This document shows positions 34,836 to 47,245 of a stretch of DNA of 55,000 bases, one piece after another. The stretch is from the NCBI RefSeq assembly GCF_964340395.1, contig NC_135558.1, positions 15,406,000 to 15,460,999 of the forward strand, given 5' to 3'. Position numbers and translations under genes: made by a program. Source of the stretch: Glandiceps talaboti (Eukaryota > Hemichordata > Enteropneusta > Spengelidae). Below the pieces are notes generated by a model, which worked only from the letters and a program-made list of their open reading frames with translations, ran no database searches and was not told the DNA's origin. Every line of letters starts with the position of its first letter. Positions within the stretch are counted from its first letter, which is position 1.

Positions 34836-36196
34836 AAACATTTTTACCTTCCGTAAGGAAGCCCCATTAATCGATCGAGTATAAAGTTGGGATCAGATTC
34901 AGATTCAGGTAGCGTTATCTTATGAACGTTATATTGAGCGCCAGATGGCCTCAGATCGAGGGCATGCATGAGGCAACAATTCTGGTGTCTATAACAATAT
35001 TGAATAACGTGAATATAGACAACATCAACAAGTTTCGTCAAGTTCTTGTTTATCATTATTTCTGTATCCCGAATCGCTAATTAATATCTAATTAAAATAC
35101 ACAGAGAAACACATATATTTAACTCGATCGAATCGCACTGGAATACAAATAGAATGTACGGGACGCTGTTGCGGAGTGTACCGATTGAATAAGATTGAAA
35201 CCACATCGGCCTCGTTAACGTTCACGGACGCTTTCTGTTTCGGGCAAACTTACGAGTATTTGTTTACTCAGTCAAATGATGTTGTTACGTTTTCTCTTTC
35301 ATTCAAAGGTATATTTTAAAGAGACACATGCAGATGTGATGACTAATGTTTAATGATTATTTTTACGTAATTTTATGAAAATAATATAGACCGGAATCGA
35401 CTGTGTGTTCGAGCCTACCATAACTCTACGGCACCAAATATTGATTAAACCAAGATATTATCAATTGTTTTTTTGTTTGTCTCCCTCGCAAAAGACGCAA
35501 CGTTTCGGAGCTTCAGTTCATATAATATGCTGTTTCGGCAATCTGTTTTACTGTCCCGCAAACGCCACTGCAACATGCGAAATATATATCTCGCCACAAG
35601 AGGGCAGCAGGTGGTATCAAGCCTCGAGAGAAAATTCATGGATCATATGTTCGATTTGAAGCGTCCAGTTTTATTCGATGCCGTGTCCTACCCCTCTGTA
35701 TTACAAGTTTAAGCAAGGAATACGATGGAGCTCGAGCACGCCAAGCAGCGGAGTACGTCAGCTGTCGCGAGCGCAGTAAGCGTCGATTTTGCACCATGTC
35801 TATCCGTATACTTTCTTTTTTCTTTATTCTTTTGTTGGAGTCTTCCATATTTATTTAAACTTTTTTTCTGCGATTATTGGTTTAAATCTGGTAATACGGT
35901 AGACGAGGGGTACATTTCTGCGCTCTCAATGACTGGACGTTCAAAGCAATTTCCGCACTCTCAATGATAGAGTTCAAAGCAATTTCAGCGCTCTCAATGA
36001 TAAGAGTTTCAAAGCAATATCCGCGATGTCAGACATTTCCGCAACAGAAACGATTTCTCTGACAGAAGCGATTTCCCAGACGTACAGAAGTGGAATCCCC
36101 ACAAGTCATGTGTTAGTGAAGTGTTATGACCCGGAAGTACATGTAACTGGTAAAAATTGTGGACACTAGTGACGGTGCACGTGTGTACACATTGTC

Positions 36197-36605
36197 ATTG
36201 ATAACTACAGTAACAGGTATTGTCAGAGATAGCTATAGTAACAGGTATTGTCACAGATAACTATAGTAACAGGTATTGCATCCATGGCCAGAAGTCATAT
36301 ATTTTGCAGGAAATTAACTCATGCACGTTTTACATTTTTTTAACAGAAGTTAGAAATCATTTTTACATTCTTTGACTGCACGAAATACATTCTAAGATCG
36401 GGTGGACGGTCCAGGGAACTTGTAATAAATGCATTTAACACATTCTAGAGTTGCACGAAATACATTCTAGTATTGGGAGATTTAATGCCGTAACAGTAAC
36501 AGGCATTGTCCGGGATAACTATAGTACCAGGTAGTGTCAGAGATAGCTATAGTAACATATATTATCAGAGATAACTATAGTAACAGGTATTGTCAGAGAT
36601 AGTTG
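36197..36605. repeat. 28-bp minisatellite in two clusters
   Basis: Unit GTAACAGGTATTGTCAGAGA + TAGCTATA occurs about three times near 36197-36280 and about four times near 36490-36605, separated by unrelated sequence. Confidence 0.8.
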
Positions 36606-36797
36606 TTGCGGAAAGTTTGTTGGTGTCACGCCCCGGGTGCCTGTATTTGGCTCGTCTCAGTACCTTAATGGAGAAAGTCGGATTTTCCCAGTATTTCAGG
36701 TCTAGATATCCCGTGTTTTATTCGAAACAAACTTTTCATATGCCAGACAGTTGCTGAGGGGTGGAGTCTTGGTCAGGTAGCTATAGCAACACTTTTC

Positions 36798-36901
<104 letters not shown>

Positions 36902-38779
36902 GTAGGCAATCTATTCTAGTGTTTTATTAGATGTTAAATATCAGAGTTTTTCGTGTACTTTCCATTTTCTCTTTAACATAATAATGACGGTTCTAGGCCC
37001 CCCCCCCCGAAAATAAATGTCCCCGGAGAAAGGCCTCAGGTGGGATAATTACATACTAGGGCAGGGTCGAAAGTGGTCCTGTTTATGAGGTAATAACTGT
37101 TTATTTAGAAATCAAATCCCATGTTTATCGCACTTCGTTTTTTCTAAAATTTCATTTCATTATCAATATTTCAGTCTTTATCAGCATGTTTGAAATGAAA
37201 GTGTATGTGTATTTGTAGGCGTGATTGGGGGCACATTTGTCCTACGGGTTGTTTGTCTGGGGGCGTAGTGTCCTGTTGCCAATAATCACAACATCATAGT
37301 CCTTTCATCTTACACAAATATCAATTTCTTGATAACTTTCATATATACTGACTGCAACCAAGGTTGGAATAGTTGTTTCAACATTCTGATGACAACACGT
37401 GAAGTCTATCCTCGATACTCTGTCTGCATACTGACTAGGTGCGTGACTAACGACGTCCAAGTGAAATCCCAATCTATCCAGATATGATGTGATTCGTTTC
37501 TGACGTAATTTCAAACCATGATTACGTGTTTAAGCAATCAACATTTGAAATTACATGTGAATTTAGAACTTAGTGTTTCAGGTGTTGATATCGAAATTCG
37601 AACTTTCGTTTTTTGAAACGCAATCAAAAACAAACCACAAACAACGTTTCACGTTTCAACGTTTTACTGGAAAGTTAGGGACACCTTTTACTCGTACTAT
37701 CTACAGTTTCTATGAAGATTGCAGGTTGTTTACTAAAAATGATATCAGCGAAGATCAAAGGAAAGCAAAGACAACAATCAACAGATACCGTTAGAATATG
37801 AAAATATCCTTTTGGACGTCCTAATGTACAAATAAATTGTAAATTTGTAATCAATATTTGAGGTGGGACCTCGTTTCTGGCGCATATTGCATGACTAACT
37901 GACACCAGCCGTCCATCCCATACAGTGACGGTTGTTTGTACATTATACAAGAATTGTTTTTAGGTAGTTATCGTCGGCATTATTTTTTCAATCAAATGTA
38001 TTTATTGTGATGTCATACCGACGATGTTATACAGTTGAAATATATTTGTGATGTGACCTAGACGGGGATGGGGAGGGGCCGGCAGCGCAACTAGACTGTG
38101 TAAAATAAAATAAGATGACTCTGCTGAGACTTCCAAATCCAAACGGTAAACCCAAACTCTAGACCTTCCACACAAAAACTTACAGAGCTCGAGACCCTTG
38201 ATCTATGTAATACTTAAGACGGGACTTCGCACAAAACCCCTACCCCTTTCCAGCACATTTTGGGTGAATCGACGTAACATAGTCATTACTATACGTTTGT
38301 GTTAAACCTCAGACCACTATGAACACAAGGTTCCCATGTCCCTGGACTTTCGTGCGATCGACCTGTTAGTTCTACGAGCGGGCTTGGAACACAGCATGGC
38401 AATAGACTTGGCACAGTTTAGCGAAAGATCAAATTAATGAGATCTAATAAGCTTAACGTCGTACATTCTTTACCCATCATGCGTGTCATTTTTTCCTTTT
38501 TTAAAAAACACTGACAGATCTAGCTAGATGTGGATTATTGTTCGCTAAAATTTGATGAGTGACTTCGATTTAATGATAATTCCTGATAGGCTGATATTTA
38601 TATTTGTACATGTCAGTCAAACTAGTTACGCCTACATTGAGTGTAAAGTCTATTACTGTATAATACGTTCACCCATTGGTTGAAACTAAGTCATTCGCCA
38701 TCTCATTAGTATTCAGTTTTTATCTTAACTCGCACACACCTGTGTGTAGTGTTAGACTTGATAAGGCTGAGTAGCGAAG

Positions 38780-38953
38780 ATGGCGATGCGAATTCGCATC
38801 GACGGGGAGGTTTTCGAATTGAAAATGACACTAGTGTATCGCCGGGAAAAATGTCAACACGACATCCACTGCTGGTTGAAGAATATACATAACGGTTTAA
38901 ATCAGACAGGTCGTGTGGCAGGGGACGCTATTTCACAAGCACAGAACTTTTAA
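38780..38953 (+). CDS. Unrecognised 57-codon ORF with good start context
   Basis: GAAGATGGCGATGCG gives a start, with 57 residues to TAA (MAMRIRIDGEVFELKM...). It is denser in CG than its surroundings and lies near the centre of the large inverted-repeat structure. No family recognised and no donor chosen; it may be a first exon, an element-internal gene or chance. Confidence 0.2.
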   Translation: MAMRIRIDGEVFELKMTLVYRREKCQHDIHCWLKNIHNGLNQTGRVAGDAISQAQNF

Positions 38954-39854
38954 AAAAAATTATTAAACCAGTATTCTGACATGATAGTTTATTATACCCG
39001 ATGTGTGAATTCCTCGTACTCAAAGTGGGGCTATCGATTTGCTGTGCCACGTCATGCCCGACTCGGATGATCGATGGGATATTAACGAAGACGTCCGGTT
39101 CGCTTCCCTGCGATGTCTCTTTGAGTCGAGCCTAGTGGCACAAATGTTACATTAATGTAACGATAAAAAGTGCCCTCTAAACAGCTGAGAAAAGTGAAAC
39201 ATGGTTCATGTTTTGATTTTAGATGAGTCTCAAAAAACGAATGTTCAAAAATCGATATCAACATCCAAAAATCAACTTCGAAATTACTTGTATTTCTAAA
39301 TGTCGATTGCTTAAAAACGTATTCATGGTTTGAAAACGAATCATATCATCTCATGGATAGATGGGATTTTACTTGGACGTCGTTAGTCACGCACCCGACT
39401 ATCTTTCAATCTCAAACTATTGGAAGTCTCAGATTGATACATCATAAATACATTTGCGAAGTGTCTGGGCTACATAATTTTAATCATTCAAGGACATAAC
39501 ATTGATATTACATATAGTGGACATAAATGAGTTACAAATTACTGTCATGTTCTGCAACATTTTCTGCTGAAGACATTTGTATTGTTCATGAACATCAACT
39601 GGCATTTGTAAAGTGATTATTTCTCCCTCAAGCATACTAAGTGCATTGTTACAATTTATGGATGGGGTACCAATCTTTCTAAAATTCTTGCATACAACAA
39701 TTGAGCTTCTGCATGACTCCTCCAAATTCTGTACTTGTGTGTACACATGAAACATATGTCACTAACACATGACTTGTGGGGATTCCACTTCTGTACGTCT
39801 GGGAAATCGCTTCTGTCAGATAAATCGTTTCTGTTGCAGAAATGTCTGACATCG

Positions 39855-40415
39855 CAGAAATTGCTTTGAAACTCTTATCATTGAGAGCGCTGAAATTGCT
39901 TTGAACTCTATCATTGAGAGAGCTGAAATTGCTTTGAACTCGGTCATTGAGAGCGCGGAAATTGCTTTGAACGCCCAGTCATTGAGAGCGCGGAAATTGC
40001 TTTGAACGCCCGGTCATTGAGAGCGGTGAAATTGCTTTGAACGCCCGGTCATTGAGAGCGCGGAAATTGCTTTGAACGCTCAGTCATTGGGAGCGCTGAA
40101 ATTGCTTTGAACGCCCAGTCATTGAGAGCGCGGAAATTGCTTTGAACGCCCAGTCATTGAGAGCGCGAAAATTGCTTTGAACTCTGTCATTGAGAGCGCG
40201 GAAATTGCTTTGAACGCCCAATCATTGAGAGCGCGGAAATTGCTTTGAACGCCCAGTCATTGAGAGCGCGGAAATTGCTTTGAACGCCCAGTCATTGAAA
40301 GCGCGGAAATTGCTTTGAACGCTCAGTCATTGAGAGCGCGGAAATTGCTTTGAACTCTGTCATTGAGAGCGCGGAAATTGCTTTGAACGCCCAATCATTG
40401 AGAGCGCGGAAATGT
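39855..40415. repeat. 33/35-bp minisatellite, 16 units
   Basis: Unit TCATTGAGAGCGCGGAAATT + GCTTTGAACGCCCAG occurs 16 times. Variant units ending ACTCTGTC are 33 bp, the others 35 bp. The pair of variants at units 10-11 reappears at 15-16, indicating block duplication. A three-unit inverted version lies at 35910-36020. Confidence 0.9.
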
Positions 40416-41384
40416 CCCCCTTGTCCACCGTAGAAATAAAGTTTAATAGCATCTTGACAGTAAGAGGTGGAGGGAAGAACTTTGATTTGAGACTTGGACA
40501 TGTCTACCTCTTATCTTACTGTTGGTTTAACGAATGAGTAGCCTCTGGGGTGATTTTCTTTCCAGGATATCAAATGGTCCATCCCTTAACACATACACAC
40601 TATGATTGGTCACCTATAGAGCAATTCAAATCCGAATTTACACGTAAACTGTCAGGCGGCCATGCATAATGTTGCTTTGTGTGGTAAAAAGAGCGGATGT
40701 GCTTTCAAAACAGGTGCAGTCAATTCAGACCAATAACGATTTTCCCCAAAAATGTGGGTGTGGTCGGGTGTGTAGCTGGTCTTATAATGTGCCCTCCCAT
40801 TGGTAATGAAACACATCTGCCCTACCTTTCACTGGTTGCTCTGAAACTACACCAACAATTCTTTATGCTGTACACAATGTTTGCTCCCCCACCGGTACCC
40901 ATTCCATGTTTTCCCCTCCCAATGCATCAACTCAGGAATTCTCCGCAGCAAATCTTCCTTGTCCTCCTACGCTACCGATCGAAAACAAACTTTCCAGCCG
41001 AGTGAAAAATTGCATAAGAACAGATTGTTGCTATACTTCGAATACAATGGAATTTACAAAACAACTAAAAATAGAATCATACCATAAGATCATGCAATCA
41101 TAAATATTGTTATACACTTTTCTTTATCCAATCATGTGAATTCTTAGCGACATCATGTTTGCCCAGATTCGTCATCGCCAGTCTATTTCTGACCTATGGC
41201 CTAGAATGCCGAAATGTAGAATTTATTCCCATAATTACGAAATACGATATTTTGGATCGTAACACTAGAACAGCTTCGTCAACTGCACCTGTCAAAATAA
41301 AAGTGTTATGCTCAAAGGCGATACATACACTACGAGCGACTGTTCGTTTATTGTGTGATTTGTGTTTACAGGATAGGTTTTTAC

Positions 41385-41580
41385 CTCCGGTAAGGGGGAG
41401 GTTATGTTATGCTTTTGTCTAGGTCTGTGTCTGTGTCTGTGTGTATCTGTTTTTGTGTCTGTGTCTGTGTCTGTGTCTGTGTCTGTGTCTGTGTCTGTGT
41501 CTGTGTCTGTGTCTATCTGCGAACATGCTATCTCAATAAACTAATGCATCAATTCTAATGAAACTCATTCTCGCAAACCA
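41385..41580. repeat. GGTTATGTTATG repeat family with (GTCTGT)n, copy 1
   Basis: ACCTCCGGTAAGGGGGAGGTTATGTTATG then about 90 bp of GTCTGT, then GCTATCTCAATAAACTAATGCATCAATTCTAATGAAAC. The same order recurs at 45290-45420. Confidence 0.75.
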
Positions 41581-42167
41581 GAGCTGTTCTTCCGCGGTAC
41601 TGCGAAATAACAAACTCTGGCTTCTTAGGAAGGATGGGCGGTTGTTTCAGATTAGTATCAATATTCATGAGTAATGAGGAAACCATATGCTCTGTAGTGC
41701 AAGCACGTTCATGGTATCATATACAAGTAAGAAGATACTTGTCTGTGATGGTCTGCGTATCTTATTCTGATCGGCAACTAATTATACTTATACTCTGACT
41801 TAGGGAGCCGTCATTATTTGCGACCTGGTGGGGGGGGGGGGGGGGGGTCGGAGGAATTTAGGGAGGGGGGGTCATTCAAAAACTGGGGAGTGAAAGGAAG
41901 GGCTACTCAAAATTTTACAGCACCAGAAAGCATTCTTTTAGTCCTTGAAATTCAAAAATCTTTAGGACGGGAGGGGGAAACCACCTCCCATACCCACCCC
42001 ACTTGACTCCCTCATACTTTGATTCAACTAATACCACCTAATTTCAAATTTTACCTATGGTACTACTTTGAAAACAAGCTGTATTCATTGTTACCCCTCC
42101 CTCTTGAAATATGCTACACCCATAACGTTATAAGGAAATTCAAATTCAAAATAAAAAGTTTGATATT

Positions 42168-42212
42168 GTATGTATGTATGTATGTATGTATGTATGTATG
42201 TATGTATGTATG
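42168..42212. repeat. (GTAT)n microsatellite
   Basis: About 11 units. Confidence 0.9.
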
Positions 42213-42423
42213 TCGTAAATAATGACGACTCCCTTATACCAGACTTGTCACTGTATGTGAACGAATGGCAATGTGACTAAATATCCCTGTTTATAGCACC
42301 ATTCCCTTGAAGCAACAATATTTTCTGACTGTATCAAGTGAGTCAACAGACAAAGCGGGAACAGCAAGCATTGACAGATGCACTGAGTGAATGTGAAAAG
42401 GTGATTCAAAATACATGAGTAAA

Positions 42424-42536
42424 GTCATTTGAAACAACTAGGATAACCAACATTTGAAGGAGTTACAGAGTACAAAGTAAAAACAGGGAAAGATTCGTTA
42501 AAAATTGATTTACTGCTGATAAAGGGGCACTGCACC
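42424..42536. repeat. Interspersed repeat, copy 2
   Basis: Partner of 11163-11275. Its similarity stops exactly where the TIR element at 42540 begins, so that element probably inserted into it. Confidence 0.7.
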
Positions 42537-42540
42537 TACG

Positions 42541-43409
42541 GCAACCGAGGAGTTGAAAATAGATTTGCAAATGAAAGTAAAAACGAATTTGAAATGAAAA
42601 TGTATTTGCAAATGGAAGTGAAAACGAATTGAAATGCGAATGTATTTGCAAATGGAAGTGAAAACGAATTGAAATGCGAATCGATTTGCAAATGAAAATG
42701 AAAGTGAAAACGAATATGAAATAGCGATTCGCAAATGCAAATTGACATGAAACAACCAAATTGAAGTGAAATAAACTTTTTCATTTTTTTTTTTACTTTT
42801 TTCTATTTTCATCATTTTGTTGTTTTTTTAAAAAAATCAAAACACAATGCAAATTGATATGAAACAAACTTTTATTCTTTTTTTAAACTGCCAAATGTTG
42901 TGAAATAATTTTTTTATTTTTTTCGATTTGCAAATGCAAGTGAAAATGATTTTTAATTGCCAATCGATTTGCAAGTGCAAGTGAAAATGAAAACGAATTT
43001 AAATTGCAAATCGATTTGCAAACGCAAGTTATAATGAAAATGAATTTGTAATGAAAATCGATTTGAAAATGTAAGTGAAAATGAATTTGAACTGGAAATT
43101 GATTTGCAAGTGATAACGAAAACAAATTTAAAATGAAAATCGATTTGGAAATGCGAATGCAAGTGAAAATGAATTTGAAATGAAAATAGATTTCAAATGC
43201 AAGTGAAAATGAAAACCTATTTAAATCGGAGAAATTTTGAAATGCAAATGAAAATAAAAATGAATGTAACTTTGAAATTGATTTGCAAACGCAAATAAAT
43301 ATGAAACAAACTTTTGTTTCTTTTTTAACATATAAATTGATATGAAATACTTTTTCCTACTTTAAAAAAATTAACATCGATTTGTGATATCACGAGTCTC
43401 CTCGGTTGC
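42541..43409. mobile_element. TIR element filled with ATTTGCAAAT-like words
   Basis: GCAACCGAGGAG at 42541-42552 is exactly inverted at 43398-43409. The interior is a degenerate tandem of GATTTGCAAATG / AAGTGAAAATGAA / CGAATTTGAAATG units of variable length. Minus-strand frames look open only because of periodicity. No transposase; target duplication unclear. Confidence 0.7.
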
Positions 43410-43429
43410 TGTACACTTGTCCTATGAAG

Positions 43430-44110
43430 TTTGTTTGAAAACCTTTTAATTTTCATGAGTAATTTGAATAATTAAATATTTTCAGTAATTAAGCTGTATC
43501 TTCAAATTAACTCTTCAAATTTCATATAATTTGGCACACACTTTAACCACAACAAAGCACACTTATCCAATAAAGCCTGTGAGCATAGATTTATTTAGTT
43601 TTAATGAGTAATTTGCATAATTAGTGATATCAACCATAACAATGTGCACATGAGGTGTCTTGACGTAGCTTTTACTTTTAATGAGTAATTTGAATTAGTA
43701 ATGGCCATATAAGTTAGCCCATACATCAACCATGAGAAAGCACACATATTCACTAAATCCTGTTGGCATAGTTTTTAATTTTAATGGGTAATCATCATTA
43801 ATGATTTTCGGTAATTAGGCTATATCTTAAGAATGCAAACTTCAAATTTCATTTAACTTGTTACATTCATCAACCATATCAAATCATACGTGTTTGATAT
43901 AGTTGTTTATGTACTTTTTAATCGTCATGGGCTTCCATAAGTAAACTTTTCGATAATTGGGAAATAATATCGTTAGAATGCATAATTTCAGATAATTTAG
44001 TATATGCATTTATGGTAAAGACGTGCATGCATCATTTAAAGCTTGATGGTGTAACTTAAGCTAAATAGTTAATTTACATAATTAAATGATTGGTTTTTTT
44101 TTTTAAATTA
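43430..44110. repeat. Diverged AT-rich tandem repeat
   Basis: Words such as TTTTAATGAGTAATTTG, GGTAATTAGGCTATATCTTAA and CTTCAAATTTCATATAATTT recur in order about four times at roughly 130-180 bp. A further unit lies at 45165-45280. Confidence 0.6.
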
Positions 44111-44335
44111 GGCAATATGTTAACTATGTAAGTTTCAAACCCCATACAGTTTCGTATTCCTATGTATAATAGCTATAGTTCAGAATTTGCATTCCAACAA
44201 TGTGTGTAGGCTCAAAGATATACGGGTTTGCCCTTACGGGAGGCATTCAGTTTAAATCTGGTATAGATTACCTATCTCAGCTAGAAAAACACTCGCTACA
44301 AACCAGAGACAGCCGTCGAGACAAACAAACAAATA

Positions 44336-44363
44336 GACAGACAGCCAGACAGGCAGACAGACT

Positions 44364-44413
<50 letters not shown>
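44336..44413. repeat. (CAGA)n microsatellite 1
   Basis: About 19 units, flanked by CAAACAAACAAATAGACAG. Confidence 0.95.
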
Positions 44414-44414
<1 letters not shown>

Positions 44415-44560
44415 CCAAAACGCGCTCACCAATATGTGTTCTAATAAACATCAAACTTTGTCAAACGATAAGCAAATTGGAGATTGACATGCACAAAATT
44501 TGTTCAGAAATTACACCATGTTAGACAAAATCACGTAGCTTTTAGAAAAGCAAACGATTA

Positions 44561-44577
44561 GACAGACAAACAGACAC

Positions 44578-44636
<59 letters not shown>

Positions 44637-44655
44637 GGCAGACATAAAAACAGAC
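44561..44655. repeat. (CAGA)n microsatellite 2
   Basis: A second array about 150 bp after the first, probably part of a duplicated unit. Confidence 0.95.
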
Positions 44656-45289
44656 ACACATTGTAACAGTAGGTACAATAATACTCGACCATTTCAACCA
44701 AAAGTCATTATTACTATAAATTAGCTATCAGGTCAGTTAGTCTGCAAAGACCATAATACAACTTGTATGGCATGTTTGCTTATCACCGATTAATTTTTTT
44801 TCAATTTGACAAGAAATAACGCCCGCCTTACACGTACAAAGTATGTGTTTTGGTTTATGGTCATTTTCATATAATAGTTTCTTCTTCAGATCTTCTCTCT
44901 TCTGTCTGTTTTTCAAAAGTTCTGTTTTGGTAAGTTCACAGACATCGTGTGGAAACTTCCAAAACGTCACAGATTTGTATCAAATGATCCCGTGCAATGA
45001 ACTGTTGGATACTATATTGCATACACCATCATTTGGCAAGAAACAGTATAATTGGCACACTCGTTTGTTCTCAACAGTGTCGTATAATTTGGTATAATTT
45101 ATAATTATACATAGTACATAGAATGACGATGCCAAAACGCAAGTTTCCCTAAAGCTTTTTGTTTTAATGTTTCATTTGCATAATTAAATATCTTAAGGGT
45201 ACAAGCTTCAAATTCCATATAATGTGGTACGTATATTGACGATAACAGATTGCACATGTCCGAGTTAGCTTGATAATGTAGTTATAAAC

Positions 45290-45322
45290 CCCACACCCCG
45301 TAAGTGAAGGTTATGTTATACC

Positions 45323-45354
<32 letters not shown>

Positions 45355-45420
45355 CTTGTCTTTCTTTCTGTGGACACGATATCTAAAAAACTACTGCATC
45401 GATTTTGATAAACGTGATAT
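45290..45420. repeat. GGTTATGTTATA repeat family with (GTCT)n, copy 2
   Basis: AAGTGAAGGTTATGTTATACCTTTGTCTG..., then GATATCTAAAAAACTACTGCATCGATTTTGAT; collinear with 41385-41580. Confidence 0.75.
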
Positions 45421-46860
45421 AATTGTTTATTTACAAATCAAATCCCCGTTTATGCTTCCTCGGAACACTTACAATTTTACATCCATTGCATTCCAATTGC
45501 TGGCACATGACTCTATATTAAAACATGCCCAAACAGAACTGGTCTATGGAAAGTATACTGCTTTGGAAATTACTAATATATAGATTTTCACAAGCTCATC
45601 AACACAAAAACAAATGTGGCGACCAACAATTTTTGTTCTGTTTTCAAGTAGTACATGATAAAGTGTACATCTTGTCACACTGTCTATAAAACTAACAGTA
45701 CCAGATGAGAGATTTTTCAATGAAAATATAGTATTTTTTCAATAAAATAACCAGGCTTATGGTAAATACCATGGCAATCTTTAAAAAAAACTGATGTTTA
45801 AATACCACTTTTCCTACAGATATATGGCTAGGTATGAAGCTATTAATACTGGAAATACACATTCAAATTTATTGTTTATTGACATATAAAGAAGAAAATT
45901 AATTTTCATAATTTTCATTAAAGATATTTTGCAGTGCATGTTGTACTGTTCCTAAAAAAACAAGCGAGGCAACCCCATATTTTCTTTTCAATTTCTAAGA
46001 GCATAGTAAATATATTTTGTAAAAAAAATCACATTTGATCAAATTGTCATTACTTTTAATGTTACCTATCGACCTTCCATTAAAAACAGCAGATTAAAGT
46101 AGGGCTCATCAGAGTTTCCACAACGCAGATGCGAGCGCTGTTTGGCGGCATCTATTAAGCAGTTGCTAAAGGTCATGTCAGCAGCACATCGCAACTGTCG
46201 CTGAGGTTGCGACTATTTTAAATTATACTAAACTGTTTTCGATATTTCAATCAATATATGCAATTCAGACTGTTCGAATATTTTAAGTCAAAATGGACAA
46301 AAATGGTTCAAATATGTTGTACTTGTGATAGCTGATTGTGAGCTCCGATTATGCACATTTATGGTTTGAGCGCGCGTAGCCACTGCCATTTGTTTTGGAA
46401 TGACTAAAATCCTTTATAGGGCAAGATTAATGTTGAAGCAATGAGGAATTTAATTCTTTCACTGATTTTGTACTGCTGTACATTGTTTAGGCTCTTCTTG
46501 GCGATGCAACTGTCCGAATATGAATAGTGATGTTCTCCATCCCGTCACATCATTTCAATATGCCAATATATTACAATTTAGTCTGTTTGCTCCCCGTTTG
46601 TCGACTTGTACAAATTGGTATATTATGGTGTGATTTCTTGTAAAAGTATTTTCATCAGCGTGGACTTGACACATATAAGTCTATTAACTTATAGGTTGGC
46701 GAAATGGGCGTAAGTGGAGTTTGGGGTTCCTAAGAACATAAATCTCTACAAACAGCAAATAATTAAATGTGGAACTAAAACATGATGGCCTCACTATTGC
46801 TCATTGCTCATCTTTACTGACGAACATATTCCTTGTTATAAAGCCTGTTTCTCATATGTT
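45420..46860. other. Gene-free stretch downstream of TRAF B
   Basis: AT-rich with no recognisable exon or element. Confidence 0.4.
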
Positions 46861-46892
46861 TGTCAAGATAAAAATGAAATATTTTGAAATGT

Positions 46893-46898
46893 TTTATT
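46893..46898 (-). promoter_or_regulatory. Candidate poly(A) signal of TRAF gene B
   Basis: AATAAA on the minus strand about 350 nt after the stop codon. It is the first canonical hexamer I found downstream. Confidence 0.35.
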
Positions 46899-47245
46899 TT
46901 TTGGTGTTTTAAAAATCAAAAACGTCCAATAAACAAGGTGAATGGTTTTGAATCGAATTTGAATAATACAATTTGTTAGGGGTGCAGTCAATGAATGTGA
47001 GCTATGAAATGACGTATTTCTAGCAGTAAAATTTTGGAATTTCAAGGTCACCAAGTAAGTATTTATCATTATTGAGCATCTGTATAAGAGTTTATCTTTC
47101 TTTGTAGACACTGATCTCCACTTACGCCCACAACTTGAGCAAGGGTCCGTCACATTGTCATATTCTCTGCAATGGTTGTATCTTTCTGCCATCCGCAAAA
47201 GGACGTTGCCCAACCTCCAGCACGGGGAGCTAAGACACATGGAGG

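Noticed and set aside
39855-40415. Minisatellite as a repeat protein
   Set aside because: Unit lengths of 33 and 35 bp shift the frame between units.
42463-43162. Minus-strand frames with FHLQIDFHFKF-type repeats
   Set aside because: They reflect the tandem structure of a non-coding TIR element; units vary in length and break frame.
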